Shown piece after piece: positions 16,970 to 25,671 of a stretch of 64,000 bases of DNA. Numbering within the stretch: the stretch's first letter is position 1; every line of letters begins with the position of its first letter. The notes under the pieces are model-generated. The model had not been told where the DNA came from, searched no databases, and saw nothing but the letters and a program-made list of their open reading frames with translations. The position numbers and the translations under genes were made by a program. Origin of the DNA: Methylobacterium currus (lineage in GTDB: Bacteria > Pseudomonadota > Alphaproteobacteria > Rhizobiales > Beijerinckiaceae); assembly GCF_003058325.1 (NCBI RefSeq), contig NZ_CP028843.1:3021001-3085000 (forward strand), written 5' to 3'.

Positions 16970-17161
16970 ATGCGGCAATTCACTTTGCGGGTCGAGGAGA
17001 GCGGGGAAGGCCTCGTCTGCATCACCAGCCCGGAGATCAAGAGCCTGTTCGTGGCCGACGAGACCCTGGCCGGCGCGCTGGAGGCGGTGCCGAGCGTGGT
17101 GCGGGCGCTGATGCGCGAGGAGGGCCGCGGCACCCTGCCGGGCGAGGAGGCCGCCGAATAG
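16970..17161 (+). CDS. Small HicB/DUF1902-like protein
   Basis: 63 residues: RQFTLRVEESGEGLVCITSPE, then strand and helix segments. The pattern resembles the partial RNase-H-like fold of HicB antitoxins and DUF1902 proteins. AAGGGAG lies about 10 nt before the ATG. No HicA toxin is adjacent on either side, so if it belongs to that superfamily it is an orphan. The assignment is by pattern only and could be wrong. Confidence 0.55.
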   Translation: MRQFTLRVEESGEGLVCITSPEIKSLFVADETLAGALEAVPSVVRALMREEGRGTLPGEEAAE

Positions 17162-17189
17162 GCGCGCCCCGGCCCGGGGGCGACGCCGA

Positions 17190-18272
<1,083 letters not shown>

Positions 18273-18390
18273 GCTCTCCCCATCGGCGAAAAATGCCCTC
18301 CATTCCAGGGCGTCCGTGGGATCACAGGTAGCGCGCTTCGCGCGAAAGCGCACCGGGGCCGGATACGCCTTGCCGCCGGTGAAGCCTTCC

Positions 18391-18430
18391 GTGCGGGCTC
18401 TCGGATCCCCGTGCGGGCTCTCGGATCCCG
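18391..18430 (+). repeat. Tandem 20-bp duplication
   Basis: GTGCGGGCTCTCGGATCCCC at 18391-18410 is followed directly by a copy differing only in the last base (18411-18430). It lies in the region between the TRAP receptor gene and the phosphatase gene. Confidence 0.85.
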
Positions 18431-18533
18431 GGCGGGATCGGGGATCTCGTGCGGGCGTCAGGCCTGTGCTAACCCAAGGCTATCCCGCGGCGGCGTCCCC
18501 GCGCCCCGCCCCTCGCCGGAGCGCGACCTGACC

Positions 18534-19115
18534 GTGAAGCCCGAACCGATCTCCCTGCACACGGTCTGCGGCCTCGAGGAGCTGGGCCACCACTCGACCC
18601 GCGGCGTCACCCACGTGCTGTCGATCCTCGATCCGGCCTGGCCCGAGCCCGAGGCCTTCGGCACCTACGACGCGCATCACCGCACCACGTTGCGCTTCCA
18701 CGACATCATCGAGCCGACCGACGGCCAGATCCTGCCCGAGCGCCGGGACGTCGAGGCGATCCTGCGCTTCGGCGAGGAGCTGGCGGCCGAGACCGCGCGG
18801 CGCAAGACGCATCTCCTGATCCACTGCCACGCCGGCATCTCCCGCTCCACCGCCGCGATGACGATGCTGCTCGGCCAGGCCCATCCGGACCTCGATGCGC
18901 AGTCCGTCGTCGCCAAGGTCCACGATCTGCGCGAGAAGGCCTGGCCCAATGCCCGCCTGATCGCCTTCGCGGACGAGGCTTTGGGCTATGACGGCAGCCT
19001 CGCCGAGGCCGTGCGCCGCCTCCACGCCGAGCAGCTCCGCATCCGGCCGCACCTCGCCGAGCTGATGCGGGGGTTGGGGCGGGGGCGGGAGGTGGATGCG
19101 GCGCTCGCTCGGTAG
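18534..19115 (+). CDS. Dual-specificity/tyrosine phosphatase-like protein
   Basis: 193 residues from a GTG at 18534. The signature loop is HCHAGISRS, giving the catalytic Cys at 98 and Arg at 104 (C-x5-R). D57 in RFHDIIEP is a likely general acid. The start is chosen because upstream in-frame sequence does not look protein-like. Proteins of this kind dephosphorylate phosphoproteins or small phosphorylated substrates; no substrate can be named. A regular helix pattern continues to the C-terminus. It is monocistronic and divergent from the TRAP receptor gene. Confidence 0.78.
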   Translation: MKPEPISLHTVCGLEELGHHSTRGVTHVLSILDPAWPEPEAFGTYDAHHRTTLRFHDIIEPTDGQILPERRDVEAILRFGEELAAETARRKTHLLIHCHAGISRSTAAMTMLLGQAHPDLDAQSVVAKVHDLREKAWPNARLIAFADEALGYDGSLAEAVRRLHAEQLRIRPHLAELMRGLGRGREVDAALAR

Positions 19116-19228
19116 TCTCGTCGGGGCACGTCCTGCGGCAGCGTCCGGCGCGGGCGGCCCTCGCCGCGACCGAAACGGTGGACGGCCTCGCCCTCATCGT
19201 CGAAGCGGGTCGCAGGGAAGGGTCCGGC

Positions 19229-19652
19229 ATGGTTGCCGGGCGCCGTCTCAGCCTCCTCGCCGCGCTCCTCCCGGGGTCGTCCGTTCCGGCTCTCGCCGTC
19301 CCGCGCCTGCCGCTCCGAGAGGGTGAGTTCACCCGAGGCGCGTGCCAGGCCGAGCCGGGCAGGCGCCGTCCGGTTCCCGGACCTCTCCGAAAGCATTGGC
19401 GTCTACGTCGTGCAGGACGTCCCCAAGCCCTACCAGTTCCTGTCACCCGCCGCCGAGAATCAATCCGGTTACTGCATGGTCAAGCCGTTCAAGGCCGTGG
19501 GCAAGCGCGTCTCGGGCCGGGCGCCCTGCGAGGACGGCGGCAGCAGGATCCCCTATCCGTCCGGCACCTATTCGTTTGATTATGAGATCATCAATGCGCA
19601 GACTTTCGTGTCGCGCGGCGTGACCTCTTCATGGTGCTCGCCGCATCGATGA
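19229..19652 (+). pseudogene. Frameshifted small secreted protein gene
   Basis: Two frames fit together as one protein. From ATG 19229 the first frame gives a signal peptide (LSLLAALLPGSSVPALAVP) and LPLREGEFTRGACQAEPG. About 19360-19375 the sense jumps by one base to another frame, which gives FPDLSESIGVYVVQDVPK and a Cys- and Tyr-containing region up to TGA at 19650-19652. Both halves resemble small secreted proteins with a tract like R-x-G-x-[FY]-x-x-x-x-C near the start and a final Y/W-C motif (pattern memory, not a database match). Either the gene is decayed or one base is wrong. The second half has a lower GC level than its surroundings. Confidence 0.45.
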
Positions 19653-19713
19653 GATGCGGAGGCTGATCCGGACATTGCGGACGATGTCGCGGCAGGCCGG
19701 GTTGGAAAACGCC

Positions 19714-20520
19714 TCAGTCGCCGCTCGTCAGAACGAACCGCCCGATCGCCTCCGCGAACCCCTCTTCCTCGTTCGTCCCCGTCACATGGGTCGCCGCCCG
19801 CTTCACCGCGTCGCTCGCGTTGCCCATCGCGATCGACAGGCCGGCGCGGGAAAACATCGCCGTGTCGTTGGCCATGTCGCCGAGCACCGCGACCTCGGCG
19901 AGGGAAACTCCCAATTCTCCGGCGATGCGCGCCACGAAGTGCCCCTTGTCGATCCGGGGCGGCGTGACGTCGAGATAGTAGGCCTGCGAACGATGGACCG
20001 CGGCGCCGTCGCCGATCTCGGCCGCCAGGCGCGGTTCGAGGGCGGCGAGGCCCGCGTGGTCGCGGGAGACGCCGACGAGCTTGGCCGCGCGGGCGAGATA
20101 GGGTGCGAGGTCGTCGACCACGCAGGGATCGGCCTGGAGGGTGCGGCGCTCGAGATCGGTATAGGGGCCGTCCGGGTCGGTCAGGAGCCACGCGCCGTCC
20201 GCGAAGACCCAGAGGTCGATGCCGTCGGTGGCGAGGCGCGCGGCGGCATGCCTCGCCGCATCTTCCGGGATCAGCGTCTCGTCGATCGGGGTGAGGTCGG
20301 GGCGCACCACCGTCGAGCCGTTGAAGGCGCCCATCGGCAGGCTGAGCCCGAGCGGCGCGACCAGGGCGCGCAGGCCGATCGGCGGGCGGCTCGACGCCAA
20401 GGTGAAGGCGATGCCGCGCTCACGCAAACCTTCGACGGCGCGGACCGACCGCTCGGTCAGCCGCTTGTCGCCGGTGACGAGGGTGCCGTCGACGTCGGTG
20501 ACCACGAGGGCGATGGGCAT
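19714..20520 (-). CDS. Cof-type HAD-superfamily phosphatase
   Basis: 268 residues. HAD motif I is DVDGT at 9-13 with nucleophile D9 and acid/base D11. Motif II is ASSRP at about 43-47. The C2 cap spans roughly 80-190. Motif IV is VLGDMANDTAMF near the C-terminus. This set is typical of Cof/YbiV-like sugar phosphatases. The substrate is undetermined. It lies 12 bp after the alpha/beta hydrolase gene in the same direction, so they are probably co-transcribed. Confidence 0.88.
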   Translation of the reverse strand: MPIALVVTDVDGTLVTGDKRLTERSVRAVEGLRERGIAFTLASSRPPIGLRALVAPLGLSLPMGAFNGSTVVRPDLTPIDETLIPEDAARHAAARLATDGIDLWVFADGAWLLTDPDGPYTDLERRTLQADPCVVDDLAPYLARAAKLVGVSRDHAGLAALEPRLAAEIGDGAAVHRSQAYYLDVTPPRIDKGHFVARIAGELGVSLAEVAVLGDMANDTAMFSRAGLSIAMGNASDAVKRAATHVTGTNEEEGFAEAIGRFVLTSGD

Positions 20521-20532
20521 CGAGGAGACCTC

Positions 20533-21807
20533 TCAGATCTCGCGGTGCACCGGCACCGGCTCGGGGGCGGCCTCTGGCCGCAGCGGGACGATCGCGGGCG
20601 CCATCACCCGGTCGCCCAGGGCTTGCGGCCCGAGCGTCAGGGCGAAGAAGTCGTACTCGCCCGGCAGGTCGTTGGCCATCAGGAACTGGAAGTGCATCCG
20701 GAACGGCCGGAACGAGATCCGCCGGTAGACGTCCGGGACGATGATGTCGCGGAACTTCGTCGAGCGGATCAGCGGGTTGCGCACCGGGCCCGCCGGGGTC
20801 TCGCCGAGGTCGTGGGCGGGGTTGAAGCCCGGGAAGTTCATCCAGTCCTGCGGCGCCTGGTAATCGGCCCAGACCAGCCGCGCGCTGCCGACGAGGCGCA
20901 TCACGTCGGCCCGCACCCGGCGGGCCCGCGGGTTGATGGCGACGAGGGGCAGCCCGGCCCCGAGCGTGAGAAGCGACAGGCGCGGGGTCTCCGGCAGGTC
21001 GTGCTCCAGCACTCGCGCGGCGACCTCGGCGGCGGTGAGCCCGCCCGAGGAATGGCCGACGATCAGCACCTCGTCGACCTCGCCCGCCCGGCAGATCCCC
21101 GCGACGTGGTCGGCGAACAGGGCGAGGCGCGCCTCGTAATCCGGGCGCCAGCCGTTGCTGTGCTGCCAGTTGAACACCCAGTCGTTGATGAGCTGGCGCA
21201 GGAAGATCCGGTCGAGGAGCGGGGTGGCGCCCAGCACGAGGCCGATCCCGGCGAGCGCCCCGATCACCCCGGCCGCGAGACCGGGCAGCCAGCCGGCGAG
21301 CAGGTGCGCGACGCCGGTGCCGAGCAGGGCCGCGAGCGCGCCCAGGATCACCGTCATGCCGAAGGGATAGAGGATGACGTTGCCGTATTTCCAGTTCAGG
21401 CCGTAGAGGCGGAAGAGCTTGCCCGTCACGAGGCTGTGCAGGATGCCGGCGGTGAGGAGCGCCATCGAGGCGATCAGCGGCCGGCGGAAATCCGCCCGGA
21501 CGAGGTCGTCCCACAGCAGCACCTCGTAGGTGGTGCGGGTCTCCAGGCCGGGATGCCCGGTCTCCACGGTCCAGGTCTGCACCAGGCCGTCGGCCCTCGT
21601 CTCGGCCCGGGTGATGGCTTTCTTGCCGAGGTCGAAGCGCTTGGCGTAGCGGGTGAATTCCCGCGCGAACAGCGCCCTGTAGCGCTTGCCCGAATCCGGA
21701 TCGTAGCCCGGCAGGTAGACGACGTGGCGCCGCCGCACCGGCCGGGACTCGTGTCCTTGGCCCTGGGCGGCCGCGTCGGGCGGCGTGTAGCCGATCTGTG
21801 TGGTCAT
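20533..21807 (-). CDS. Membrane-anchored alpha/beta hydrolase-like protein
   Basis: 424 residues from the ATG at 21807. It opens with a cytoplasmic-looking VVYLPGYDPDSGKRYRALFAREF segment. Several hydrophobic segments follow at about 108-128 and 137-195. The C-terminal half carries the nucleophile elbow GHSSGG (~248-253) of serine hydrolases. The LPGYDP opening with a later GHSSGG is unusual: the membrane domain interrupts the hydrolase fold. I know no characterised member. A lipase or esterase role is possible but not shown. It is first in a leftward pair with the HAD phosphatase. Confidence 0.7.
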   Translation of the reverse strand: MTTQIGYTPPDAAAQGQGHESRPVRRRHVVYLPGYDPDSGKRYRALFAREFTRYAKRFDLGKKAITRAETRADGLVQTWTVETGHPGLETRTTYEVLLWDDLVRADFRRPLIASMALLTAGILHSLVTGKLFRLYGLNWKYGNVILYPFGMTVILGALAALLGTGVAHLLAGWLPGLAAGVIGALAGIGLVLGATPLLDRIFLRQLINDWVFNWQHSNGWRPDYEARLALFADHVAGICRAGEVDEVLIVGHSSGGLTAAEVAARVLEHDLPETPRLSLLTLGAGLPLVAINPRARRVRADVMRLVGSARLVWADYQAPQDWMNFPGFNPAHDLGETPAGPVRNPLIRSTKFRDIIVPDVYRRISFRPFRMHFQFLMANDLPGEYDFFALTLGPQALGDRVMAPAIVPLRPEAAPEPVPVHREI

Positions 21808-21860
21808 CGCTGCCCTGTCATCCGCGCCACGCCATCCTGACGCCGTGATTTGGTAACCCT

Positions 21861-21878
21861 TGTCGTGTTGACACGACA
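21861..21878. promoter_or_regulatory. 18-bp palindrome in divergent promoter region
   Basis: TGTCGTGTTGACACGACA has 8-bp perfect arms around TG. It lies between the leftward hydrolase gene and the rightward wza-like gene, and includes a TTGACA. It could be an operator for either gene; no matching -10 box was found. Confidence 0.45.
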
Positions 21879-22032
21879 CGATGAAGGCCGCGCCGGCCTT
21901 CGGACCCTGTGTCTAGCGGGGAAGGCGACGCCGGGGGAGGGCTCCCGACAGCACTGTGACACGGGGGCCACGGACAGGGGTCCCCGACTCGGCTAGGGAC
22001 CACTCTCAAGGTAAGGACGAGCACTCTCGCTG

Positions 22033-23202
22033 ATGCGCGCACTCCCGATCGCCCTCTGCACCGCGCTCGCGGTCTCGGGCTGCTCCAACTTCCTGCCGGC
22101 CTCCGGCCCGTCGGCCAACGCGGTCGCGTCGGGTGCCGACGTCGCCACCGACCAGGGCCTGCTCGCCCGCTACGAGATCGTCGACGTCAACGCTGCGGTG
22201 GTCGAGGCCCTGCGCGGCCGTCCCCTCGACAGCCTCCTCGCCTCCTTCGGCGACCGCCGCCCCTCCGTCGAGCCGGTGATCGGCGTCGGCGACACCGTGG
22301 CGGTGACCATCTACGAGGCCAGCACCGGCGGCCTGTTCTCCGGCACCCTGTCGGTCGATCGGTTCTCCTCCGGCTCGAAATCGGCCACCATCCCGCCGCA
22401 GGTCGTCACCCGCGACGGCGCCATCACGGTGCCGTATGCCGGCCGCATCCAGGTGGCGGGCAAGCGTGTCCAGGACGTGCAGTCCCAGATCGAGCAGGAG
22501 CTCGCCGGCAAGGCGATCGAGCCTCAGGTGATCGTCACCGTGGTGCAGCCGACCAGCACCGCCGTGACGGTGACCGGCGAGGTGACGGCGGGCGCCCGCC
22601 TGCCGCTCTCGACCAAGGGCGACCGGCTGCTCGACGTGGTCGCCTCCGCCGGCGGCGTGCGCGCGCCGGTGAGCGAGACCTTCGTGCGGCTGTCGCGCGG
22701 ATCGACCACCGCGACGGTGCCGCTCACCGCGATCGTCTCGAACCCGCGCGAGAACATCTTCCTGCGTCCGGGCGACACCCTCACCCTGGTGCGCGACCCC
22801 CAGACCTTCCTGGCCGTCGGGGCGCTCGGCGCCCAGGCCGAGATCCCGTTCTCGGCCGAGGGCATCACGCTGGCCCAGGCGCTGGCCAAGGCGCGGGGCC
22901 TCTCGGACGTGCAGGCCGACCCGGCCGGCGTGTTCATCTTCCGGTTCGAGCCGGCCTCGGTGGTGCGTCGCCTGCGGCCCGGCAGCCCGCTGCTGTCCTC
23001 GAACTTCGTGCCGGTGGTGTACCGGATCAACATGCGCGATCCCAACAGCCTGTTCGTCTCCCAGGCCTTCCGGATGCGCAACCGCGACCTCGTCTACGTC
23101 TCGAACGCGCCCTTCACCGAGGTTCAGAAGGTCCTCAGCGTGTTCTCGACCATCACGGCCCCGGTCTCGGCCGGCGCCTCGGTCTACGCCGGCGTACGGT
23201 AA
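22033..23202 (+). CDS. Outer-membrane polysaccharide export lipoprotein (Wza/KpsD-like)
   Basis: 389 residues. The lipoprotein signal has the lipobox V-S-G-C with C17 as the lipidated residue. The poly-export domain spans about 85-180 (IGVGDTVAVTIYEASTGG). Two SLBB-like ligand domains follow (TVTGEVTAGARLPLSTKGDRLLDVV and FLAVGALGAQAEIPFSAEGITLAQAL). This is the architecture of outer-membrane channels that export capsule or exopolysaccharide with a Wzc-type partner. No Wzc, Wzb or glycosyltransferase gene is next to it. A convergent hairpin at 23211-23239 follows. Confidence 0.9.
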   Translation: MRALPIALCTALAVSGCSNFLPASGPSANAVASGADVATDQGLLARYEIVDVNAAVVEALRGRPLDSLLASFGDRRPSVEPVIGVGDTVAVTIYEASTGGLFSGTLSVDRFSSGSKSATIPPQVVTRDGAITVPYAGRIQVAGKRVQDVQSQIEQELAGKAIEPQVIVTVVQPTSTAVTVTGEVTAGARLPLSTKGDRLLDVVASAGGVRAPVSETFVRLSRGSTTATVPLTAIVSNPRENIFLRPGDTLTLVRDPQTFLAVGALGAQAEIPFSAEGITLAQALAKARGLSDVQADPAGVFIFRFEPASVVRRLRPGSPLLSSNFVPVVYRINMRDPNSLFVSQAFRMRNRDLVYVSNAPFTEVQKVLSVFSTITAPVSAGASVYAGVR

Positions 23203-23210
23203 GGGCCCCG

Positions 23211-23239
23211 GAGGGGCGGGCGCCCGGCGCCGGCCCCTC
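23211..23239. terminator. Hairpin between the convergent wza-like and dehydrogenase genes
   Basis: GAGGGGC at 23211-23217 and GCCCCTC at 23233-23239 are exact complements around a 15-nt GC-rich loop, lying in the 44-bp gap between two convergent stops. No T-run follows. Confidence 0.4.
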
Positions 23240-23246
23240 GCTCGCG

Positions 23247-24215
23247 TCAGGCGGTCACCACCCGCACCGGCGCGCCCCGGCGCCAGGCCGCGATCGCCTC
23301 GACGGTGTCCTCATAGAACATCCGGAACGTGCTTTGCGTCACGTAGCCGAGATGCGGCGTCAGCACCGCGTTCGGCAGGCGGCGCAGCGGATGGTCGGCG
23401 GGCAGGGGTTCGCGGTCGAACACGTCGAGCCCGGCCCGGATGCGGCCTTCGCGCAAGGCCGCCACCAGGGCTGCCTCGTCGACGAGCGGGCCGCGGGAGG
23501 TGTTGATCAGGATCGCGCCCTGACGCATCCGGGCGATCTCGGCCTCTCCGACGATGCCGCGGGTCGAGGGCGCCAGCACCATGTGCAGGCTGACGATGTC
23601 GCTCTCCGCGAACAAGGCCTCGCGCGTGACGAGGGCCACGCCGCCGGCCTCGGCCCGCTCCGGCGTCAGGTTGGGGCTCCAGGCCGTCACCCGTAGGCCG
23701 AGCGCCTTGGCCACAGCCGCCACCCGGGCCCCGATGCGGCCGAGGCCGAGAAGCCCGAGGCTGCGCCCCTTCAGGCCCTCGCCGAGCGTCTCCTGCCAGC
23801 GCCCGTTCGACATGGTGGCGAATTCCCGCGGCAGGTTGCGGGCGCAGGCCAGCATCAGCGCGACGGTCAGTTCGGCGGTGGCGATGCCGCCCTCGCCGTT
23901 GCGGGTGTTGCAGACGGTGATGCCGCGGGCGTGGAGCGCCGCGCTGTCGACGGACGGGTTGCGCCCGCCGGTGAACACCACGAGCCTCAAGGCCGGCAGG
24001 GCCGCGATCAACTCGGCGTCCAGCGGCATGCGCTCGCGCATCAGGCAGAGTACGGCGTAGGGCGCGAGCCGCGCGGCGGCCTCCGCCCGCGGCACCGGCT
24101 CGGACAAGAAATCCACCGTGACCTCGGGGCCGAGGCTGCTCCAATCGGCCAGCCCGGCGGCCACGCCCTGGTAGTCGTCGAGCACCGCGACCCGGATGCC
24201 GTCATCGTGTGTCAT
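23247..24215 (-). CDS. D-2-hydroxyacid dehydrogenase
   Basis: 322 residues from ATG 24215. The NAD-binding motif is GLGRIG at 157-162. The catalytic residues are R241 (NTSRGPLVDE), E269 (DREP) and H288 (PHLGY). The N-terminal VAVLDDYQGVA and GGRNPSVD segments place it in the broad 2-hydroxyacid/phosphoglycerate dehydrogenase-like group, not SerA, because it has no ACT domain. The natural substrate cannot be told. It is divergent from the LivK-like gene across the hairpin array. Confidence 0.88.
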   Translation of the reverse strand: MTHDDGIRVAVLDDYQGVAAGLADWSSLGPEVTVDFLSEPVPRAEAAARLAPYAVLCLMRERMPLDAELIAALPALRLVVFTGGRNPSVDSAALHARGITVCNTRNGEGGIATAELTVALMLACARNLPREFATMSNGRWQETLGEGLKGRSLGLLGLGRIGARVAAVAKALGLRVTAWSPNLTPERAEAGGVALVTREALFAESDIVSLHMVLAPSTRGIVGEAEIARMRQGAILINTSRGPLVDEAALVAALREGRIRAGLDVFDREPLPADHPLRRLPNAVLTPHLGYVTQSTFRMFYEDTVEAIAAWRRGAPVRVVTA

Positions 24216-24549
24216 CACGCGATTTCCTCCCTGAATCCCTCCATATCCGGCACCGGACGGGCGTTCCAGCCGGGGCGTCCGTGCTATGCTCGCCGCAGCA
24301 CCCTGACGCGCCGCGCCCCCCTTGCGCCCCCGCGGGCTCGCGCCCGATAGAGCCGGGCGCCCTTGCGGATCCGCACGGACGAGGGGGCGCCGGCCGTGCT
24401 TGGCACGGAAAGGGACGGATCGCCGTGCTTCGCACGGACGAGGAATGATTCCCGTGCTTCGCACGGACAAGGGGGCGACGGCCGTGCTAAGCGGCCGGAC
24501 GATCGAGGCCGGAGGTCGGAGTGGTTCGAACGATGCGGGAGCGCCGAGG
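24216..24549. other. Intergenic region carrying the 29-bp hairpin array
   Basis: 334 bp between divergent genes. The right half (about 24373-24500) is a tandem array of short palindromes, listed separately. The left half (24216-24372) shows no gene and no repeat that I can support. Confidence 0.6.
24373..24499 (+). repeat. Array of 29-bp units each with a CCGTGC hairpin
   Basis: Three complete hairpins of the form CCGTGC-loop-GCACGG start at 24394, 24423 and 24452, with a period of exactly 29 bp. The loops are TTG, TTC and TTC. A partial unit (GCACGGACGAGG) starts at 24373, and a degenerate one (CCGTGCTAAGCGG) starts at 24482. The DNA between hairpins is itself similar (purine-rich GACGAGG or GACAAGG), unlike CRISPR spacers. 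The array ends about 50 bp before the LivK-like start codon, inside its likely 5' leader. Confidence 0.85.
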
Positions 24550-25659
24550 ATGACGCGCACCAGGGCCGTCGCCGCCCTGTGGCTGGCGATCGGAGCGCTG
24601 CTGGTCGGGGCGGGCGCCGCCTGCGCCGACGTGACGGTCGGGGTCGCGGTGCCGCGCACCGGCGCGATCGCGGGCATCGGCGAGCAGGTGCTCCAGGGCG
24701 TGCAGGCCGCCGTCCGGGACGCCAATGCCCGCGGCGGCATCGCCGGCGAGCCGATCGTGCTCGACGTGCAGGACGATGCCTGCGACCCGGGCCAGGCGAT
24801 GGCGGTGGCCGAGCGCTTCGTGCGCGCCGGCGTCCGGCTGGTGATCGGGCACGTCTGCTCCAGCGCCTCGCTCGCCGCCTCCGACGTCTACGCGGCGGCC
24901 GGCGCGGTGATGATCAGCCCGGCCTCCAACGCCGCGCGCCTGACCGATCGCGGCCTGCCGACCATCTTCCGGGTCTCCGGCCGCGAGGACGACCAGGGCC
25001 GGCTCTCGGCTACGATCCTGGCGGAGCGTTTTCGCGACAAGAAGATCGCGATCCTCTACGACGACACGCCGCTGTCGCGGAACCTCGCCGAATCGACCAA
25101 GGCCAACCTGAACAAGATCGGCCAGAACGAGACCCTGTTCGCCGCGATCGTCCCGGGCCAGACCGACGACGTGGCGCTGATCAAGCGCCTGCAAGGGGCG
25201 GGGATCGAGGTGGTCTATTACGGCGGCCACTACCAGGAGATGGGCAAGCTGGTGCGCAAGGCGGCGGATGCCGGCTATCGCCCGCAATGGTTCGGCACGT
25301 CCGGCATCGCCACCAAGGAATTCGGGGCGCTGGCCGGCGCGGCGAGCGACGGCGTGCTGATGACCTTCAACCCGGACCTGCGCCGCAAGCCGGAGGCCGC
25401 CGCCGCCGTGAAGGCGCTCCAGGCCGACGGGATCGACCCCGCCGGCTTCACCCTCTACGGCTATGCCGCGCTTCAGGCCCTCGCCGAGGCCGGCAACTTC
25501 GCCAAGTCCACCGACCCGAAGGCCATCGCCGAGACCCTGCATGCGGAGCGCTTCACCCTGGTGCTCGGCAATGTCGGCTTCGACCAGAAGGGCGACGTGA
25601 CGGCGCCCGGCTACGTGCTCTACGTCTGGCGCGACGGGGTCTTCACCTACGCCAACTGA
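24550..25659 (+). CDS. Branched-chain amino acid-type ABC substrate-binding protein (LivK-like)
   Basis: 369 residues. The signal peptide ends at A-C-A, near residue 26. The mature region starts DVTVGVAVPRTGAIAGIGEQVLQGVQAAV, the classical periplasmic type-1 binding fold. Ligand-loop motifs are GHVCSSASLAASDVYAAAGAVMISPAS and the YYGGHYQEMGKLVRKA stretch. It lies downstream of the hairpin array. LivHMGF permease and ATPase genes are not adjacent, so the ligand and partners are unknown. Leu/Ile/Val is the family default, but many such proteins bind aromatic compounds or urea. Confidence 0.88.
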   Translation: MTRTRAVAALWLAIGALLVGAGAACADVTVGVAVPRTGAIAGIGEQVLQGVQAAVRDANARGGIAGEPIVLDVQDDACDPGQAMAVAERFVRAGVRLVIGHVCSSASLAASDVYAAAGAVMISPASNAARLTDRGLPTIFRVSGREDDQGRLSATILAERFRDKKIAILYDDTPLSRNLAESTKANLNKIGQNETLFAAIVPGQTDDVALIKRLQGAGIEVVYYGGHYQEMGKLVRKAADAGYRPQWFGTSGIATKEFGALAGAASDGVLMTFNPDLRRKPEAAAAVKALQADGIDPAGFTLYGYAALQALAEAGNFAKSTDPKAIAETLHAERFTLVLGNVGFDQKGDVTAPGYVLYVWRDGVFTYAN

Positions 25660-25671
25660 GAGTCGCGCGAA

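Noticed and set aside
19654..21840. Open plus-strand frame of 728 codons
   Set aside because: Antisense to the HAD phosphatase and the alpha/beta hydrolase genes, and no domain is visible.
24373..24499. 29-bp repeats as a CRISPR array
   Set aside because: The period is only 29-30 bp in total, so there is no room for repeat plus spacer. Inter-hairpin DNA is similar between units, and there are no cas genes.
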